A DNA stretch of 64,000 nucleotides from the NCBI RefSeq assembly GCF_000719955.1, contig NZ_JOII01000010.1:128984-192983 (forward strand). Reading direction: 5' to 3'. The notes under the pieces were generated by a model. It ran no database searches. It saw nothing but the letters and a program-made list of their open reading frames with translations, and was not told the origin of the DNA. The translations under genes and the position numbers were made by a program. This DNA is from Streptomyces albidoflavus (GTDB lineage: Bacteria > Actinomycetota > Actinomycetes > Streptomycetales > Streptomycetaceae). Of the stretch, positions 8,546 to 16,656 are shown piece by piece (positions within the stretch are counted from its first letter, which is position 1; each line of letters begins with the position of its first letter).

Positions 8546-8859
8546 ACCCATCCTTCGCTTCGGTCCTGAGCGCCCAAGTCTGCCGCACAAATCCGGCGCT
8601 CTGGGCACCTGCCGTGCCCAGCGTGCCCGGATCGGACGCTACCCGTCCGCTTCCTGGCGGCCGGTACGCGGTCCGTACCCGCCGGTCAGGAGCGGGCGCG
8701 GGGCGGTCCGGGAGGGCGTGGCGCGGCGCGGACCCCTGTCCGCCGGCGGGGCGGAGGCGGCGGATGGCTCCGGCGCACCCCGGCCCGGTCCAGGCGCCCC
8801 GGGGGCCCGCCGGGCGACCTGTGACGATCCTGTGACATCCCCCGGGCCGCTTCCGGGGC
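8546..8859. other. Intergenic region between idi and the zinc exporter
   Basis: No gene is supported. CTGGGCAC (8601-8608) and GTGCCCAG (8614-8621) form a perfect 8-bp inverted repeat with a 5-base spacer upstream of idi, either an operator or a leader hairpin. CCCCGG/CCGGGG (8841-8859) forms a short hairpin immediately after the exporter stop. The remainder is GC-rich with no recognisable signal. Confidence 0.5.
8841..8859 (-). terminator. Short hairpin after the zinc exporter gene
   Basis: Six-base arms CCCCGG and CCGGGG surround a 7-base loop directly after the stop codon at 8860. The stem is weak, so it may be a stabilising 3' end rather than an efficient terminator. Confidence 0.35.
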
Positions 8860-9798
8860 TCAGTGGCAGAGCCCCGCCTCGTGCGGCGCGTGGCCCGAAG
8901 GTTCCAGCTGGAAGGTGCAGTGCTCCACGTCGAAGTGGCCGCCCAGGCACTCCTGGAGTTCGTGCAGCAGCTTCTCGTGGGCGGCGGCGTCCAGCTGGTC
9001 CGCCTCGACGACCACGTGCGCGGAGAGGACCGGCATGCCCGAGGTGATGGTCCAGGCGTGCAGGTCGTGCACGCCGACCACGCCGGGCAGCTCCTCCATG
9101 TGGCGCCGCACCTCCGCCATGTCGACGCCCTTGGGCGCCGCCTCCAGCAGGATGTCGAGCGTCTCCCGCAGCAGCCGCAGGGTGCGCGGCACGATCATCG
9201 CGCCGATCAGCAGCGAGGCGATCGGGTCGGCCGCCTGCCAGCCGGTGGCCATGATGACCAGGGCCGAGAGGATGACCGCCACCGAGCCCAGCGCGTCGGC
9301 GGCCACCTCCAGGAAGGCGCCGCGCACGTTGAGGCTCTCCCGCTGACCGCGCATCAGCAGCGAGAGCGAGACGACGTTGGCCAGCAGGCCCACCGCGCCG
9401 AAGGCCAGCGCCAGCGGCCCCGAGGTCTCGGCCGGGGTGAAGAAGAACCGCTCCACCGCCTCGTAGACCACGTAGCCGCCGACGCCGAGGAGCAGGAGGC
9501 AGTTGGCGAGCGCCGCGAGTATCTCCGCGCGGGCGAAGCCGAAGGTGCGCTTCTCGCTCGGCGGGCGGCCCGCGAAGTGGATGGCGAGCAGTGCCATGCC
9601 CAGGCCCAGCGCGTCGGTCGCCATGTGGGCGGCGTCGGCGACCAGGGCCAGCGAGTCGGCCAGCAGACCGCCGACGATCTCCGCCACCATCACGAAGAGC
9701 GTGATGCCCAGCGCGATCCGCAGCCTGCCCCGGTGGGCCGAGGCGGCCGTCCCGGTGGCGGGACCGTGTGTGTGCCCGTGATCGTGCCCAGCCCCCAT
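8860..9798 (-). CDS. zitB: Cation diffusion facilitator (zinc exporter, ZitB-like)
   Basis: A 312-residue CDF transporter. It has a His-rich N-terminus (HDHGHTHGP), six membrane segments, the first metal site in TM2 (SLALVADAAHMATDALGLGMAL) and the second in TM5 (AFLEVAADALGSVAVIL), and a cytoplasmic C-terminal domain ending with several His. Family members export Zn(II) in exchange for protons. The start ATG 9796-9798 is preceded by AAAGGA. A Zur-like box lies 92 bp upstream, and in S. coelicolor Zur is known to activate zitB at high zinc from such a box. Position next to idi agrees with S. coelicolor. Confidence 0.92.
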   Translation of the reverse strand: MGAGHDHGHTHGPATGTAASAHRGRLRIALGITLFVMVAEIVGGLLADSLALVADAAHMATDALGLGMALLAIHFAGRPPSEKRTFGFARAEILAALANCLLLLGVGGYVVYEAVERFFFTPAETSGPLALAFGAVGLLANVVSLSLLMRGQRESLNVRGAFLEVAADALGSVAVILSALVIMATGWQAADPIASLLIGAMIVPRTLRLLRETLDILLEAAPKGVDMAEVRRHMEELPGVVGVHDLHAWTITSGMPVLSAHVVVEADQLDAAAHEKLLHELQECLGGHFDVEHCTFQLEPSGHAPHEAGLCH

Positions 9799-9889
9799 GG
9801 GACGTGTCCTTTGCCTCGTCGGTCGCTTCGTCAGTGGCGTCGGCCGACCACAGTGAACTACGGGTGGGGGGTATCCGGCAACACGGCGC

Positions 9890-9904
9890 TGAATACCGTT
9901 GTCA
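9890..9904 (-). promoter_or_regulatory. Zur-box-like palindrome upstream of the zinc exporter
   Basis: On the minus strand the site reads TGACAACGGTATTCA, matching 11 of 15 positions of TGAAAATGATTTTCA (the actinobacterial Zur consensus as I remember it) with the TGA/TCA ends kept. Its location upstream of a CDF exporter fits Zur acting as an activator rather than a repressor. Confidence 0.72.
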
Positions 9905-10349
9905 TTCCCCCTGACCTGCGGAAACGCGGTGCAGGTCAGCGCCTCGCAGGGCTCCTGGAGGCCCTGGTCGACCCGTTCGGGGAGCCCCTGCCGCCGCCTG
10001 GCGGAATCGTGCCTTCCGGCCGGTGTGCGGAGAGAACGGGCGAAGGTGACCGAAGCGGGGCCATGCGTCGCGACCAGCGGCGGAAGGCGGGACGCGGTTT
10101 GTCGGCCGGGCAGTTGATCGACCATGATGGCGGCGGCCCCGCGCCGCGCCCCCCGTCCCGGGGAAGCCGCGTGCGCCCGGCCACGCCCGCCCTGCGCGCC
10201 CCCGCACGGGATGCGAACAGGTACCGAACGGGCGGTGAACGCGGGCTCCCCGCCGTCCGATAGCCTCAGCCGACGTGCCGCCAGGCCGTTGTCACAGGCA
10301 CCCGAGCTGTCCGGCGCGGACCGCACCGGCACCCAAGGAGTGAGTTCGT
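9905..10349. other. Intergenic region upstream of the envelope operon
   Basis: No gene is supported; several leftward frames here are GC-bias shadows. A -10-like TAGCCT lies at 10261-10266, about 85 bases before the proposed CTG start of the operon. AAGGAG at 10335-10340 is its ribosome binding site. Confidence 0.45.
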
Positions 10350-12149
10350 CTGTCGACCGCCATCGTCACCGGTCAGCCGGTCCCCGGGTCGCCGATCGAG
10401 GGCGAACTGCGGACGCTGGGCTTCGACGTGCGGACCGCCTCCGACGCCGCCGAGGCAGCCGCCCTGCTCCGTACCGTGCCCACCGGCCGCGTCGCCCTGG
10501 TCGACGCCGGCTTCGTCGGCCACCTCCACGCCCTGCGCCTGGGCCTGACCGACCCCCGCTTCCCGGCCGGTGCCGTCCCCGGCGCCGTCACCGTGCAGGA
10601 CGCCTCCCGCGCCGCCCTCACCCGGGCCCTGGAGGCCGAGGCCGGCCGGCCCGCCCCCGGCGGCGCCGCGGTGCGCACCGGCACCGGGCTGCCCGACCGG
10701 CTGGCCGGCGCCCTGCAGGCCGAGGGCGTCGCCGTCCACCGGCCCGAGCTCGGCGCCCTCGTCGCCCGGGTCCCGCTCGCCCCGCAGGAGCGCAGCGAGG
10801 CCCGCCAGGCCGTCGCCGCCGTCGACGACGAGGCGATCCGGCTGCGGACCGCCGTCAAGTCCCGCGACGGCTTCTTCACCACGTACTGCATCAGCCCCTA
10901 CTCGCGGTACCTGGCCCGCTGGTGCGCCCGGCGCGGCCTCACCCCCAACCAGGTGACCACCGCCTCGCTGGTCACCGCGCTGATCGCGGCCGGCTGCGCG
11001 GCCACCGGCACCCGGGCCGGCTTCGTCGCCGCCGGGCTGCTCCTCCTCTTCTCCTTCGTACTGGACTGCACCGACGGCCAGCTCGCCCGCTACTCCCTCC
11101 AGTACTCCACCCTCGGCGCGTGGCTCGACGCCACCTTCGACCGGGCCAAGGAGTACGCGTACTACGCCGGGCTCGCCCTCGGCGCGGCGCGCGGCGGGGA
11201 CGACGTGTGGGCGCTGGCGCTCGGCGCGATGGTCCTCCAGACCTGCCGGCACGTCGTGGACTTCTCCTTCAACGAGGCCAACCACGACGCCGAGGCCAAC
11301 ACCAGCCCCACCGCCGCCCTCTCCGGCCGCCTCGACAGCGTCGGCTGGACCGTGTGGCTGCGCCGCATGATCGTGCTGCCCATCGGGGAGCGCTGGGCGC
11401 TGATCGCGGTCCTCACCGCCGTCACCACGCCCCGCATCACCTTCGTCGTGCTGCTGATCGGCTGCGCCCTGGCCGCCGCCTACACCACCGCCGGCCGCCT
11501 GCTGCGCTCGCTGACCCGCAAGGCCGAGCGCACCGACCGGGCCGCCCAGGCCCTCGCCGACCTCGCCGACAGCGGCCCGCTCGCCGAGGCGCTGAGCCCG
11601 CGCCTGCGCCCCTTCGCCAAGCTCCCCGCACCGGCGGTGGCGGCCCTCGGCGGCGTGATCCTCGTCGCGGTGACCGCCCTCACCCCGGCCGGTTCCGCCG
11701 GCCCGCTGCTCGGCGCCGTCGTCTACGTGCTCTGCTCCTCGCTCGCCGTCTCCCGGCCGCTCACCGGCGCCCTGGACTGGCTCGTGCCGCCCTTCTTCCG
11801 GGCCGCCGAGTACGGCGTGATCCTGCTGCTGGCCGCCCGTGCCGACGACTCCGGAGCCCTTCCGGCGGCCTTCGGGCTGGTCGCGGCGGTCGCCTACCAT
11901 CACTACGACACGGTCTACCGCATCCGCGGTGGCAGCGGCGCGCCGCCCCGCGCGCTGGTCCGCGCAACCGGCGGGCACGAGGGCCGCGTCCTCCTCGTCA
12001 CGGCCGCCTCGCTGCTGGCCCCCTCAGGTTTCACCGTCGCGCTCACGGTTCTCGCCGTGGCCGTGGCACTCGTGGTGCTCGCCGAGAGCATCCGCTTCTG
12101 GGTCTCCGCCGGAGCACCCGCCGTACACGATGAAGGAGAACCCGCATGA
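10350..12149 (+). CDS. CDP-alcohol phosphatidyltransferase with N-terminal DUF5941-like region; CTG start proposed
   Basis: About 599 residues. The first 170 form a soluble region that looks like a degenerate nucleotidyltransferase or DUF5941 domain. The motif AVKSRDGFFTTYCISPYSRYLARWCARRGLTPNQVT then leads into a membrane CDP-alcohol phosphotransferase domain with the complete signature D-x2-DG-x2-AR-x8-G-x3-D-x3-D (DCTDGQLAR, then G-AWL-D-ATF-D). The layout resembles the phosphotransferase half of archaeal inositol-phosphate cytidylyltransferase/DIPP synthase. The frame is closed by TGA at 10341. The only codon with a good ribosome binding site (AAGGAG, 9 bases) is CTG at 10350, and the GTG at 10428 has none. 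It is the first gene of a seven-gene operon and overlaps the next by 4 bp. Confidence 0.82.
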   Translation: MSTAIVTGQPVPGSPIEGELRTLGFDVRTASDAAEAAALLRTVPTGRVALVDAGFVGHLHALRLGLTDPRFPAGAVPGAVTVQDASRAALTRALEAEAGRPAPGGAAVRTGTGLPDRLAGALQAEGVAVHRPELGALVARVPLAPQERSEARQAVAAVDDEAIRLRTAVKSRDGFFTTYCISPYSRYLARWCARRGLTPNQVTTASLVTALIAAGCAATGTRAGFVAAGLLLLFSFVLDCTDGQLARYSLQYSTLGAWLDATFDRAKEYAYYAGLALGAARGGDDVWALALGAMVLQTCRHVVDFSFNEANHDAEANTSPTAALSGRLDSVGWTVWLRRMIVLPIGERWALIAVLTAVTTPRITFVVLLIGCALAAAYTTAGRLLRSLTRKAERTDRAAQALADLADSGPLAEALSPRLRPFAKLPAPAVAALGGVILVAVTALTPAGSAGPLLGAVVYVLCSSLAVSRPLTGALDWLVPPFFRAAEYGVILLLAARADDSGALPAAFGLVAAVAYHHYDTVYRIRGGSGAPPRALVRATGGHEGRVLLVTAASLLAPSGFTVALTVLAVAVALVVLAESIRFWVSAGAPAVHDEGEPA

Positions 12150-12898
12150 TCGGCCTTGTGCTGGCGGCCGGCGCCGGACGGCGTCTGCGTCCCTACACCG
12201 ACACCCTGCCCAAGGCCCTGGTGCCGGTGGGGCCCGAGGGCGACGAGGAGAGCCTGACCGTCCTCGACCTCACCCTCGGCAACTTCGCCGAGATCGGCCT
12301 GGAGGAGGTCGGCGTCATCGTCGGCTACCGCAAGGAGGCCGTCTACGAGCGCAAGGCCGCGCTGGAGGCCAAGTACGGCCTGAAGATCACGCTGATCGAC
12401 AACGACAAGGCCGAGGAGTGGAACAACGCCTACTCCCTGTGGTGCGGCCGTGACGCCCTCAAGGACGGCGTGATCCTCGCCAACGGCGACACCGTCCACC
12501 CGGTCTCCGTCGAGAAGACGCTGCTCGCCGCCCGCGGCAACGGCCAGAAGATCATCCTCGCCCTCGACACGGTGAAGAACCTCGCCGACGAGGAGATGAA
12601 GGTCGTCGTCGACCCCGACAAGGGCGTCCAGCGCATCACCAAGCTGATGGACCCCGCCGAGGCCACCGGCGAGTACATCGGCGTCACCCTCATCGAGGGC
12701 GAGGCGGCCGAGGAGCTGGCCGACGCGCTGCGCACCACCTTCGAGCGCGACCCGCAGCTGTACTACGAGGACGGCTACCAGGAGCTCGTCAACCGCGGCT
12801 TCAAGATCGACGTGGCGCCCATCGGCGAGGTCAGCTGGGTCGAGATCGACAACCACGAGGACCTCGCCAAGGGCAGGGAGATCGCGTGCCGGTACTGA
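12146..12898 (+). CDS. LicC/PntC-like nucleotidyltransferase (probable CTP:alcohol-phosphate cytidylyltransferase)
   Basis: A 250-residue single-domain nucleotidyltransferase. It starts with the NTP-binding loop LVLAAGAGRRLRPYTDTLPKALVPVG, has the metal-binding aspartate in ILANGDTVHP (about 112-121) and ends with SWVEIDNHEDLAKG. The WNNAYSLW motif (about 92-99) is typical of the LicC phosphocholine and PntC aminoethylphosphonate cytidylyltransferases rather than of sugar nucleotidyltransferases. It likely makes the CDP-activated alcohol used by one or both CDP-alcohol transferases in this operon. The activated alcohol is unknown. The phosphonate genes pepM and ppd are not present nearby, so a phosphonate head group is unlikely. 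Confidence 0.8.
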   Translation: MIGLVLAAGAGRRLRPYTDTLPKALVPVGPEGDEESLTVLDLTLGNFAEIGLEEVGVIVGYRKEAVYERKAALEAKYGLKITLIDNDKAEEWNNAYSLWCGRDALKDGVILANGDTVHPVSVEKTLLAARGNGQKIILALDTVKNLADEEMKVVVDPDKGVQRITKLMDPAEATGEYIGVTLIEGEAAEELADALRTTFERDPQLYYEDGYQELVNRGFKIDVAPIGEVSWVEIDNHEDLAKGREIACRY

Positions 12899-13947
12899 CG
12901 CGCCTGATCCCCTCGCCCCTCGTCGTCGACATCCGGCGCGGCGCCCTCAACGATCTCGCCTCGGTCCTCGCCGACCAGCGGATCTCCTCCTCCGGCAAGC
13001 TCGCGATAGCGATCAGCGGAGGCTCGGGCGCCCGCCTGCGCGAGCGGCTCTCCCCGGCCCTGCCCGGGGCGAGCTGGTACGAGGTGGGCGGCGGCACCCT
13101 GGACGACGCGGTCAAGCTGGCCGACGCCATGAAGTCGGGCCGCTACGACGCGGTCGTCGGCCTCGGCGGCGGCAAGATCATCGACTGCGCCAAGTTCGCC
13201 GCGGCCCGCATCGGCCTGCCGCTGGTCGCCGTCGCGACCAACCTGTCGCACGACGGCCTCTGCTCGCCGGTCGCCACCCTCGACAACGACGCGGGCCGGG
13301 GATCGTACGGGGTGCCCAACCCCATCGGCGTCGTCATCGACCTGGACATCATCCGTGAGGCCCCGGCGCGGTTCGTGCGCTCGGGCATCGGGGACGCCCT
13401 GTCGAACATCTCCGCCGTCGCGGACTGGGAGCTGTCAGCCCGGGTCCGCGGCGAGGACATCGACGGTCTGGCGGCCGCCATGGCCCGCCAGGCCGGCGAG
13501 GCGGTGCTCCGCCACCCGGGGGACGTCGGCGACGACGGCTTCCTCCAGGTCCTGGCCGAAGGACTGGTGCTCACCGGCATCTCCATGTCGGTGGCGGGCG
13601 ACAGCCGCCCCGCCTCCGGCGCCTGCCACGAGATCAACCACGCCTTCGACCTGCTCTTCCCCAAGCGCGCGGCCAGCCACGGCGAGCAGTGCGGCATGGG
13701 GGCGGCCTTCGCGATGCACCTGCGCGGTGCTCCCGCGGAGTCGGCGCAGATGGCCGAGGTCCTCAGGCGGCACGGGCTGCCCGTGGTGCCGGTGGACATC
13801 GGTTTCACCGTGGACGAGTTCGTCCAGGTCGTGGAGTTCGCTCCGCAGACCCGGCCGGGCCGGTACACGATCCTGGAGCACCTCAACCTCTCCACCGACC
13901 AGATCAAGGACGCTTACGCCGACTATGCCAAGGCCATCGGTAGCTGA
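12886..13947 (+). CDS. Glycerol-1-phosphate dehydrogenase (AraM/EgsA)-like iron-containing alcohol dehydrogenase
   Basis: A 353-residue protein of the dehydroquinate synthase/Fe-ADH superfamily. NAD-binding region VVGLGGGKIIDCAKFAAA is about 87-104. The metal-ligand region SVAGDSRPASGACHEINHAFD (about 232-252) and downstream HGEQCGMG carry the Asp/His/His set of glycerol-1-phosphate dehydrogenases, although family members usually read SGAEH where this has SGACH. The enzyme would reduce dihydroxyacetone phosphate or a related phosphate to sn-glycerol-1-phosphate, the archaeal-type enantiomer. The start GTG 12886 overlaps the previous gene by 13 bp. In this operon it may supply an alcohol phosphate to the CDP-alcohol transferases. 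Confidence 0.82.
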   Translation: MPVLTRLIPSPLVVDIRRGALNDLASVLADQRISSSGKLAIAISGGSGARLRERLSPALPGASWYEVGGGTLDDAVKLADAMKSGRYDAVVGLGGGKIIDCAKFAAARIGLPLVAVATNLSHDGLCSPVATLDNDAGRGSYGVPNPIGVVIDLDIIREAPARFVRSGIGDALSNISAVADWELSARVRGEDIDGLAAAMARQAGEAVLRHPGDVGDDGFLQVLAEGLVLTGISMSVAGDSRPASGACHEINHAFDLLFPKRAASHGEQCGMGAAFAMHLRGAPAESAQMAEVLRRHGLPVVPVDIGFTVDEFVQVVEFAPQTRPGRYTILEHLNLSTDQIKDAYADYAKAIGS

Positions 13948-14704
13948 ACTCCGCCCGGTCGTGCACCCCGCCGGGGTGAAGGACCGGCGCAGCGGTGAGC
14001 ACTGGGCGGGACGCCTGTACATGCGGGAGATCTCGCTGCGGGTCGACCGGTACGTGGTGCCCACCCGCATCACGCCCAACCAGCTGACCTACCTGATGAC
14101 GGTCTTCGGCGTGCTGGCCTGCCCGGCGCTGCTGGTGCCGGGCATCTGGGGCGCCCTCCTGGGCGCCCTGATGGTCCAGCTGTACCTGCTGCTGGACTGC
14201 GTGGACGGCGAGGTCGCCCGCTGGAAGAAGCAGTTCTCCCTCGGCGGTGTCTACCTGGACCGCGTCGGCGCCTACCTGTGCGACGCCGCGGTCCTGGTCG
14301 GCCTCGGCCTGCGCGGCGCCGACCTGTGGGGGAGCGGCCGGATCGACTGGCTCTGGGCCTTCCTCGGCACCCTGGCGGCGCTCGGCGCGATCCTGATCAA
14401 GGCCGAGACCGACCTGGTCGGCGTCGCCCGGCACCAGGGCGGGCTGCCGCCGGTCAAGGAGGCGGCCTCCGAGCCGCGCTCCTCCAAGGTGGCCTTCGCC
14501 CGTAAGGCCGCGGCCGCGCTCAAGTTCCACCGCCTGGTCCTCGGCATCGAGGCCTCGCTGCTGATCATCGTCCTCGCGGTGGCCGACCAGATCCGCGGCG
14601 ACCTCTTCTTCACCCGCCTGGGCATCGCCGTCCTGGCCGGCATCGCCCTGCTGCAGACCCTTCTGCACCTGGTGTCCATCCTCGTGTCGAGCAGGCTGAG
14701 GTGA
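13925..14704 (+). CDS. CDP-alcohol phosphatidyltransferase family protein (second copy)
   Basis: A 259-residue membrane protein. A short soluble N-terminus ending HWAGRLYMREISLRVDRYVVPTRITPNQLT leads into the phosphotransferase core DCVDGEVARWKKQFSLGGVYLDRVGAY, which keeps every acidic residue of the family signature. The sequence is related to the first gene of the operon, but lacks the long N-terminal region. It transfers a phospho-alcohol from a CDP-linked donor to an acceptor. Two such enzymes in one operon suggest two sequential phosphodiester steps or two acceptors. ATG at 13925 lies inside the end of the preceding gene (23-bp overlap). Confidence 0.82.
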   Translation: MPRPSVAELRPVVHPAGVKDRRSGEHWAGRLYMREISLRVDRYVVPTRITPNQLTYLMTVFGVLACPALLVPGIWGALLGALMVQLYLLLDCVDGEVARWKKQFSLGGVYLDRVGAYLCDAAVLVGLGLRGADLWGSGRIDWLWAFLGTLAALGAILIKAETDLVGVARHQGGLPPVKEAASEPRSSKVAFARKAAAALKFHRLVLGIEASLLIIVLAVADQIRGDLFFTRLGIAVLAGIALLQTLLHLVSILVSSRLR

Positions 14705-15597
14705 CCGCCGTGAACAGCACCTCCCCGACGGTCGGCGCCGTCATCATCACCATGGGCAACCGGCCCGAGGAACTGCGCGCGCTCATCGACTCGGTCGCCA
14801 AGCAGGACGGCGACCCGGTCCAGATCGCCGTGGTCGGCAACGGCTCGCCGGTGCCGGAGGTCCCCGAGGGCGTCCGCACCACCGAGCTGCCTGAGAACCT
14901 CGGCATTCCCGGCGGGCGGAACGTCGGCATCGAGATGTTCGGCCCCGCCGGACGCGAGGTCGACATCCTGCTGTTCCTGGACGACGACGGGCTCCTCGCG
15001 CGCACCGACACCGCCGAGCTGTGCCGCGAGGCGTTCACCGCCGACCCGGAGCTGGGCATCGTCTCCTTCCGCATCGCCGACCCGGACACGGGGGAGACCC
15101 AGCGGCGCCACGTCCCCCGGCTCCGTGCCTCGGACCCGATGCGCTCCTCGCGGGTGACGACCTTCCTCGGCGGCGCCAACGCCGTCCGCACCCGGGTCTT
15201 CGCCGACGCGGGGCTGCTGCCCGCCGACTTCTTCTACGCCCACGAGGAGACCGACCTCGCCTGGCGGGCGCTGAACGCCGGGTGGCAGATCGACTACCGC
15301 TCCGACATGGTGCTGTACCACCCGACCACCGCCCCCTCCCGGCACGCGGTCTACCACCGCATGGTGGCCCGCAACCGGGTCTGGCTGGCCCGCCGCAACC
15401 TGCCCCTCCCGCTGGTCCCGGTCTACCTCGGGGTCTGGCTGCTGCTCACCCTGCTGCGGCGCCCCTCGGGGGCCGCGCTGAAGGCGTGGTTCGGCGGGTT
15501 CAAGGAGGGCTGGACCTCCTCCGCGGGGCCCCGGCGGCCCATGAAGTGGCGCACTGTGTGGCGGCTCACCCGGCTGGGCCGACCTCCCGTCATCTGA
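14701..15597 (+). CDS. Family 2 glycosyltransferase
   Basis: A 298-residue GT-A fold enzyme. VGAVIITMGNRPEELRALIDSV starts the nucleotide-binding half. The metal-binding motif is DDD in LLFLDDDGLL near residue 100. The acceptor region FFYAHEETDLAWRALNAGW is typical of rhamnosyl- or galactosyl-type GT2 enzymes. A hydrophobic stretch LVPVYLGVWLLLTLL near residue 240 suggests membrane association. The start GTG overlaps the previous stop by 4 bp, so it is translationally coupled. It probably adds a sugar to the product of the CDP-alcohol transferases before export. Confidence 0.87.
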   Translation: MTAVNSTSPTVGAVIITMGNRPEELRALIDSVAKQDGDPVQIAVVGNGSPVPEVPEGVRTTELPENLGIPGGRNVGIEMFGPAGREVDILLFLDDDGLLARTDTAELCREAFTADPELGIVSFRIADPDTGETQRRHVPRLRASDPMRSSRVTTFLGGANAVRTRVFADAGLLPADFFYAHEETDLAWRALNAGWQIDYRSDMVLYHPTTAPSRHAVYHRMVARNRVWLARRNLPLPLVPVYLGVWLLLTLLRRPSGAALKAWFGGFKEGWTSSAGPRRPMKWRTVWRLTRLGRPPVI

Positions 15598-15714
15598 CAA
15601 GCTCGGGTCTGAGACCATTCGGCCCGTACCGGTCCCCGACCGCGGACCACCCCCGTGCCGCCCGGTGCTGCCAGGGGTTCCGGCGGTGCATCCCGAAGAC
15701 GAAAGTTTCCCCTT

Positions 15715-16656
15715 GTGAGTGAGACAACGCAGGACGGTGGTGTCGCGGTGAGTGCTGCTCCGCCCTCCCCCGACGACGGGCTCTCCCCGGCCCAGCTCGC
15801 GGAGAAGTACGGTCTGTCGGTCAGCGGGGCACGGCCCGGCCTGCTCGCCTACGTCAAGCAGCTCTGGGGCCGCCGCCACTTCATCGTCGCCTTCTCGCAG
15901 GCCAAGCTCACCGCCCAGTACAGCCAGGCGAAGCTCGGCCAGCTGTGGCAGGTGGTGACGCCGCTGCTGAACGCGGCGGTCTACTTCTTCATCTTCGGCG
16001 TGCTGCTGGATGCCAAGCGGGGCATCCCGGAGCACGTGTACGTGCCCTTCCTGGTGACCGGCGTCTTCGTCTTCACCTTCACCCAGAGCTCGGTCATGTC
16101 CGGGGTGCGCTCCATCTCGGGCAACCTCGGCCTGGTCCGGGCCCTGCACTTCCCCCGGGCCTCGCTGCCGATCTCCTTCTCGCTCCAGCAGCTCCAGCAG
16201 CTGCTCTTCTCGATGATCGTGCTGGTCGCGATCGTCATGGGCTTCGGTTCGTACCCCACTTGGTCGTGGCTGCTGGTCCTGCCGGCGCTGGCGCTCCAGT
16301 TCGTCTTCAACACCGGTCTCGCGCTGATCTTTGCCCGGCTGGGCAGCAAGACCCCGGACCTCGCCCAGCTCATGCCGTTCGTCATGCGCACCTGGATGTA
16401 CGCCTCGGGCGTCATGTTCTCCATCCCGGTGATGCTGGCCCGCAACGACCGGCTGCCGCACTGGCTGAGCGACGTCCTCCAGTGGAACCCGGCCGCCATC
16501 TACATGGACCTGGTCCGCTTCGCCCTGATCGACGACTACACCGCCAAGTACCTGCCCGCCCACGTCTGGGCCATCGCCCTGGGCTGGGCGCTGGTCGCGG
16601 GCGTCGCCGGATTCGTCTACTTCTGGAAGTCGGAGGAGCGCTATGGCCGAGGCTGA
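15715..16656 (+). CDS. ABC-2 type polysaccharide/teichoic-acid exporter permease (TagG-like)
   Basis: A 313-residue permease. It has a soluble N-terminus of about 65 residues and six membrane segments. The conserved cytoplasmic stretch AKLTAQYSQAKLGQLWQVVTPLLNAAVYFFIFG is as in TagG, RfbA and Wzm permeases. The start GTG 15715 is preferred over GTG 15655 because the upstream residues are not family-like. The ribosome binding site is weak (GAAAG). It is followed by its ATPase with a 14-bp overlap. The 117-bp gap before it is the longest within the envelope operon and could hold a secondary promoter. Confidence 0.87.
   Translation: MSETTQDGGVAVSAAPPSPDDGLSPAQLAEKYGLSVSGARPGLLAYVKQLWGRRHFIVAFSQAKLTAQYSQAKLGQLWQVVTPLLNAAVYFFIFGVLLDAKRGIPEHVYVPFLVTGVFVFTFTQSSVMSGVRSISGNLGLVRALHFPRASLPISFSLQQLQQLLFSMIVLVAIVMGFGSYPTWSWLLVLPALALQFVFNTGLALIFARLGSKTPDLAQLMPFVMRTWMYASGVMFSIPVMLARNDRLPHWLSDVLQWNPAAIYMDLVRFALIDDYTAKYLPAHVWAIALGWALVAGVAGFVYFWKSEERYGRG

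Noticed and set aside
8601..8621. Transcription terminator between the zinc exporter and idi
   Set aside because: The 8-bp dyad lies just upstream of the idi start and far from the exporter end, so an operator or leader role is more likely.
10266..11978. 570-codon leftward frame over the CDP-alcohol transferase gene
   Set aside because: Mirror-frame artefact; the plus strand carries the complete phosphotransferase signature.
12146..12898. Phosphonate (aminoethylphosphonate) cytidylyltransferase pathway
   Set aside because: The enzyme is PntC-like, but no phosphoenolpyruvate mutase or phosphonopyruvate decarboxylase gene is present nearby.
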